Below, piece by piece: positions 6,308 to 8,970 of a DNA stretch of 8,970 nucleotides. The notes below the pieces were generated by a model. That model was not told the DNA's origin and searched no databases. It saw only the letters and a list, made by a program, of their open reading frames with translations. Position 1 is the stretch's first letter; each line of letters opens with the position of its first letter. Origin of the DNA: Clostridiaceae bacterium (GTDB lineage Bacteria; Bacillota; Clostridia; Lutisporales; Lutisporaceae); assembly GCA_028697435.1 (NCBI GenBank), contig JAQVFD010000068.1, positions 1-8,970 of the forward strand. Reading direction: 5' to 3'. The translations under genes were made by a program, and so were the position numbers.

Positions 6308-6311
6308 GAGG
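6306..6311 (+). promoter_or_regulatory. Ribosome binding site that sets the ribBA start
   Basis: AGGAGG overlaps the ribE stop and lies 7 bases before ATG at 6319. An in-frame ATG at 6313 is only 1 base away, too close to be used. The 6319 start gives MFCRIEEAL, matching the family N-terminus. Confidence 0.85.
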
Positions 6312-6318
6312 AATGGAC

Positions 6319-7515
6319 ATGTTCTGCAGAATAGAAGAAGCTTTGGATGAATTGAAAAAGGGCAATATGATAATTGTTGTGGATGATGAGGACAGGGAGA
6401 ATGAAGGTGATCTTCTCATGGCAGCCGAAAAGGTAACTCCGGAAGCAATAAATTTTATGGCTATGTATGGAAGGGGACTTATTTGTGTTCCTATGACCGA
6501 AGAGAGGCTTGAGAAGCTGAAAATAGAACAAATGACAGGAAACAGTACCGACTTAAGAGAAACAGCATTTACGGTTTCAGTTGATATCAGAAGTGCTTCT
6601 ACCGGAATATCTGCATATGAGAGGACTGATACGATAAGGGCATTAGTGAATCCTGACACAAAACCGGAGGATTTGACCAAGCCCGGGCATATATTCCCTT
6701 TAAAGGCGAGAAAGGGAGGCGTACTCAAAAGAACCGGACATACTGAGGCTGCTGTGGATCTAGCGAGAATGGCAGGTTTTTATCCGGCTGGGGTCATATG
6801 TGAGATAATGAAGGACGACGGAACAATGGCAAGACTTATTGATCTCATTGAGTATTCGAAAAAACATAAGCTTAAGATAATTACAATAGCTGATCTGATA
6901 AAATACAGAAGCCGCGAGGAGAAGCTGGTATACAAAGCTGCAGATGCTTTACTGCCTACTAAATACGGGGAATTCAGAGTAATGGCTTATGAGAGCAAAA
7001 TAAGCGGTGAACATCATGTAGCTCTTGTCAAGGGAGATGTGGCTACTGAAGAGCCTGTGATGGTAAGGGTTCATTCGGAGTGCCTGACAGGTGATGCCTT
7101 TGGGTCTGTAAGGTGCGATTGCGGTGAGCAGCTGGCAGAAGCTGCAGCAATGATTGAAAAGGAAGGCAGAGGGGTATTGCTATACATGAGGCAGGAAGGC
7201 AGGGGAATAGGTCTGGTTAACAAGATAAAAGCCTATGAGCTCCAAGATACGGGAATCGATACAGTTGAGGCAAATGAGCTTCTGGGTTTTCCCGCTGACT
7301 TGAGGGATTACGGCATAGGTGCCCAAATTCTTAAGGATCTCGGAATAAAAAAGATAAGGCTGATTACCAACAATCCAAAGAAGCTTAAGGGGCTTGCGGG
7401 ATATGGCCTTGAAGTTGTGGAGCGGATCCCTATTGAGATGGATGCGAACATAAAGAATGAGAAATACCTGCATACCAAAAAGGAAAAAATGGGGCACATG
7501 CTCCATAATGTATAA
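6319..7515 (+). CDS. ribBA: Bifunctional DHBP synthase / GTP cyclohydrolase II
   Basis: This fused enzyme provides both entry points of the pathway. The N-terminal RibB domain makes 3,4-dihydroxy-2-butanone 4-phosphate from ribulose 5-phosphate, and the C-terminal RibA domain opens the GTP ring with loss of formate and pyrophosphate. The 398-residue length is the same as Bacillus subtilis RibA. RibB (1 to about 200) shows the acidic loop VVDDEDRENEGD (20-31), the TAFTVSVD segment and GHTEAAVDLA with His141 and Glu143. RibA (about 205-398) has the zinc ligands Cys255, Cys266 and Cys268 in HSECLTGDAFGSVRCDCG, then the catalytic RQEGRGIGLVNK motif and LLTNNP-like LITNNPKK. The gene sits between ribE and ribH with overlapping ribosome binding sites, so all are probably on one mRNA. 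No catalytic residue appears to be missing. Confidence 0.97.
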   Translation: MFCRIEEALDELKKGNMIIVVDDEDRENEGDLLMAAEKVTPEAINFMAMYGRGLICVPMTEERLEKLKIEQMTGNSTDLRETAFTVSVDIRSASTGISAYERTDTIRALVNPDTKPEDLTKPGHIFPLKARKGGVLKRTGHTEAAVDLARMAGFYPAGVICEIMKDDGTMARLIDLIEYSKKHKLKIITIADLIKYRSREEKLVYKAADALLPTKYGEFRVMAYESKISGEHHVALVKGDVATEEPVMVRVHSECLTGDAFGSVRCDCGEQLAEAAAMIEKEGRGVLLYMRQEGRGIGLVNKIKAYELQDTGIDTVEANELLGFPADLRDYGIGAQILKDLGIKKIRLITNNPKKLKGLAGYGLEVVERIPIEMDANIKNEKYLHTKKEKMGHMLHNV

Positions 7516-7530
7516 GAGGAGGCAAAAAAT

Positions 7531-7995
7531 ATGAGAGTATACGAAGGTAATTTGACTGCAGGCGAGAGAAGGTTTGCTGTTATTGTGGGAAGGTTCAATG
7601 AATTCATAAGCAGTAAGCTGCTTGGGGGCTGTATAGACGGACTAAAAAGACACGGCTGTCCGGAGGACAATATTGAAGTAAGCTGGGTTCCGGGTGCTTT
7701 TGAGATTCCGTTGGCGGCACAAAAGCTTGCAAATACAGGACGCTTTGATGCAGTTATTTGTCTTGGGGCTGTAATAAGGGGTTCCACACCTCATTTTGAT
7801 TATGTATGCAGCGAAGTTTCCAAAGGAATAGCCAAGGTTATGCTGGATACAGGATTGCCGATAGTATTCGGAGTGCTTACAACTGAAAGTATTGAACAAG
7901 CTATTGAAAGGGCAGGAACAAAATCCGGGAACAAGGGTTTTGACGCAGCAATGACTGCTATAGAAATGACTAATTTGTTGAGTAACATAGAATAA
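7531..7995 (+). CDS. ribH: 6,7-dimethyl-8-ribityllumazine synthase
   Basis: RibH condenses the RibD-derived pyrimidine (after dephosphorylation) with dihydroxybutanone phosphate to give lumazine, the substrate of RibE. In many bacteria 60 subunits form a capsid-like shell that can hold RibE. The 154-residue length equals Bacillus RibH. Visible motifs are RFNEFISSKL, the substrate loop WVPGAFEIPLAAQKLA, CLGAVIRGSTPHFDYV with catalytic His88, VFGVLTTESIEQA and GNKGFDAAMTAIEM. The ATG at 7531 is preceded by AGAGGAGG at 7515-7522, which begins on the last base of the ribBA stop. It is the last gene of the operon and is followed by a terminator. Confidence 0.98.
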   Translation: MRVYEGNLTAGERRFAVIVGRFNEFISSKLLGGCIDGLKRHGCPEDNIEVSWVPGAFEIPLAAQKLANTGRFDAVICLGAVIRGSTPHFDYVCSEVSKGIAKVMLDTGLPIVFGVLTTESIEQAIERAGTKSGNKGFDAAMTAIEMTNLLSNIE

Positions 7996-8020
7996 GAGTA
8001 AAGGAACGTGTCACAACATA

Positions 8021-8058
8021 AAAACACTGAAAGCCATCTACGTATCTTTCAGTGTTTT
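8021..8058. terminator. Bidirectional terminator between ribH and the M29 peptidase
   Basis: A perfect 13-bp stem, aaaacactgaaag (8021-8033) with ctttcagtgtttt (8046-8058), has a 12-nt loop. On the plus strand it is followed by CTTTATC and on the minus strand by TATGTTG; the outer A-T pairs supply U-rich ends in both directions. It lies between two convergent genes, so it probably ends both the rib operon and the minus-strand gene. Confidence 0.88.
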
Positions 8059-8074
8059 CTTTATCTATTTGAAG

Positions 8075-8970
8075 TTATTTCAAGTTTTCGGGATTCAGTA
8101 CATCCAGTTCCGGAAGTATAAATCTTCCGTCTTTTCTTATTAGCACGTCATCAAACCAGATTTCGCCCCCGCCGTATTCAGGGGTTTGTATAAATACAAG
8201 ATCCCAATGAATGGCGGACCTATTGCCGTTGGAGCAGCGTTCATAAGAACTGCCCGGGGTGAAATGGAAGCTGCCCATGATTTTTTCATCAAAGAGTGTA
8301 TCCTTCATTGGTTTTAAAATGTAAGGATTGACTCCCAGAGCAAATTCTCCGATATATCTTGCACCTTCGTCTGTATCTAACACCTGGTTGATCCTATTTG
8401 TGTCGTTTGCGGTTGCCTTAATTATTTTCCCGTCTTTGAATTCAAATCGTATGTTCTCATAAGTATATCCCAGATATTCTGAGGGAGTATTGTAGGTAAT
8501 ATATCCGCTTACGGAATTTCTAACCGGAGCCGAATACACTTCCCCGTCAGGAATGTTGAATTTGCCGTCACATTTTATGGAAGGGAGCCCTTTGATTGAA
8601 AAGCTTAAGTCTGTGTCAACCCCTTTGATTCTGACGCGGTCTGTTTTCATCATAAGTTCTGCCAATGGGTCCATAGCTTTGGACATTACTTCATAATCCA
8701 GGTTGCATACATTAAAATAGAAGTCTTCAAACTGCTCATTGCTCATATTTGCCATTTGTGCCATTGAACTGTTAGGATACCTCATTATGCACCACTTTGT
8801 GTTTGCTACCCTTATATCGGTATGCACTGCTTTTGACCAATTGGTTTGATAAAAGCCGATTTTGTCACTGGGGATATCAGACCAGTCAGAAGAATTAAAT
8901 GCACCTCTTATCCCAATATATGACTGCATATCATTCATTCTTACCACTTCATATTGACCGGTACGGGACA
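8075..8970 (-). CDS. M29-family (thermophilic/AmpS-type) aminopeptidase, C-terminal part
   Basis: This is a cytoplasmic metallopeptidase of the aminopeptidase T/AmpS/PepS family, which removes N-terminal residues from peptides. The frame is open to the window edge: the 298 visible codons begin SRTGQYEVVRMNDMQSYIGIRGA, so a GTG at 8947 is internal and the true start lies beyond 8970. Family members have about 370-410 residues, so roughly the first quarter is missing. Family features include the KCDGKFNIPDGEVYSAPVRNSVSGYITYNTP segment, FEFKDGKIIKATA, GEFALGVNP with a candidate metal-ligand glutamate, the HFTPGSSYERC stretch with a candidate His and Tyr, and SAIHWDLV, which matches the conserved IHxD metal site. 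The WDLVF sequence and overall divergence suggest a less-studied branch. It converges on the rib operon and is not part of it. Confidence 0.9.
   Translation of the reverse strand, partial: SRTGQYEVVRMNDMQSYIGIRGAFNSSDWSDIPSDKIGFYQTNWSKAVHTDIRVANTKWCIMRYPNSSMAQMANMSNEQFEDFYFNVCNLDYEVMSKAMDPLAELMMKTDRVRIKGVDTDLSFSIKGLPSIKCDGKFNIPDGEVYSAPVRNSVSGYITYNTPSEYLGYTYENIRFEFKDGKIIKATANDTNRINQVLDTDEGARYIGEFALGVNPYILKPMKDTLFDEKIMGSFHFTPGSSYERCSNGNRSAIHWDLVFIQTPEYGGGEIWFDDVLIRKDGRFILPELDVLNPENLK

Noticed and set aside
1..8970. A new defence, mobile or multi-gene accessory system
   Set aside because: No transposase, integrase, toxin-antitoxin, phage or nuclease-like gene, and no tRNA gene or attachment-site duplication, was seen. 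Most genes are core metabolic or sporulation genes in ordinary arrangement.

Overview
The window looks like chromosome from a low-GC, endospore-forming Firmicute of the class Clostridia. The evidence is a full-length spoIVA next to gpsA, AGGAGG-type ribosome binding sites, frequent GTG starts and AT-rich intergenic DNA. An Acetivibrio/Ruminiclostridium-type relative would fit, but that is an impression from protein style and was not tested.

Layout. (1) Bases 1-567: the 3' part of gpsA (glycerol-3-phosphate dehydrogenase), followed by an odd 3' region built of two 7-bp tandem arrays and then a strong rho-independent terminator. (2) 595-2184: spoIVA, the ATPase that builds the basement layer of the spore coat, with its own terminator. 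(3) 2213-3007: a DUF975-type integral membrane protein with its own terminator. (4) 2997-3170, minus strand: a possible 57-residue, lysine-tailed small protein, convergent with the DUF975 gene. (5) 3246-4228: a membrane-anchored XpaC-like protein. (6) 4249-8058: the riboflavin operon. It has a clear -35/-10 promoter, an FMN riboswitch with a terminator, then ribD, ribE, ribBA and ribH closely spaced on the plus strand, closed by a 13-bp terminator hairpin. (7) 8075-8970, minus strand: the C-terminal part of an M29-family aminopeptidase that runs off the right edge and converges on the rib operon.

How the genes work together. ribD, ribE, ribBA and ribH encode every dedicated enzymatic step from GTP plus ribulose 5-phosphate to riboflavin, apart from the dephosphorylation step, which is carried out by general phosphatases. 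The leader shows its switching logic: an 8-nt sequence at the 5' edge of the aptamer is repeated exactly in the 3' arm of the terminator, so the terminator's 5' arm can pair with either one. The other genes are separate transcription units with no evident link to riboflavin.

I found no strong sign of a new multi-gene system. The points most worth a second look are the heptad-repeat element after gpsA, the small minus-strand ORF at 2997-3170, and the duplicated 8-mer that appears to control the riboswitch.
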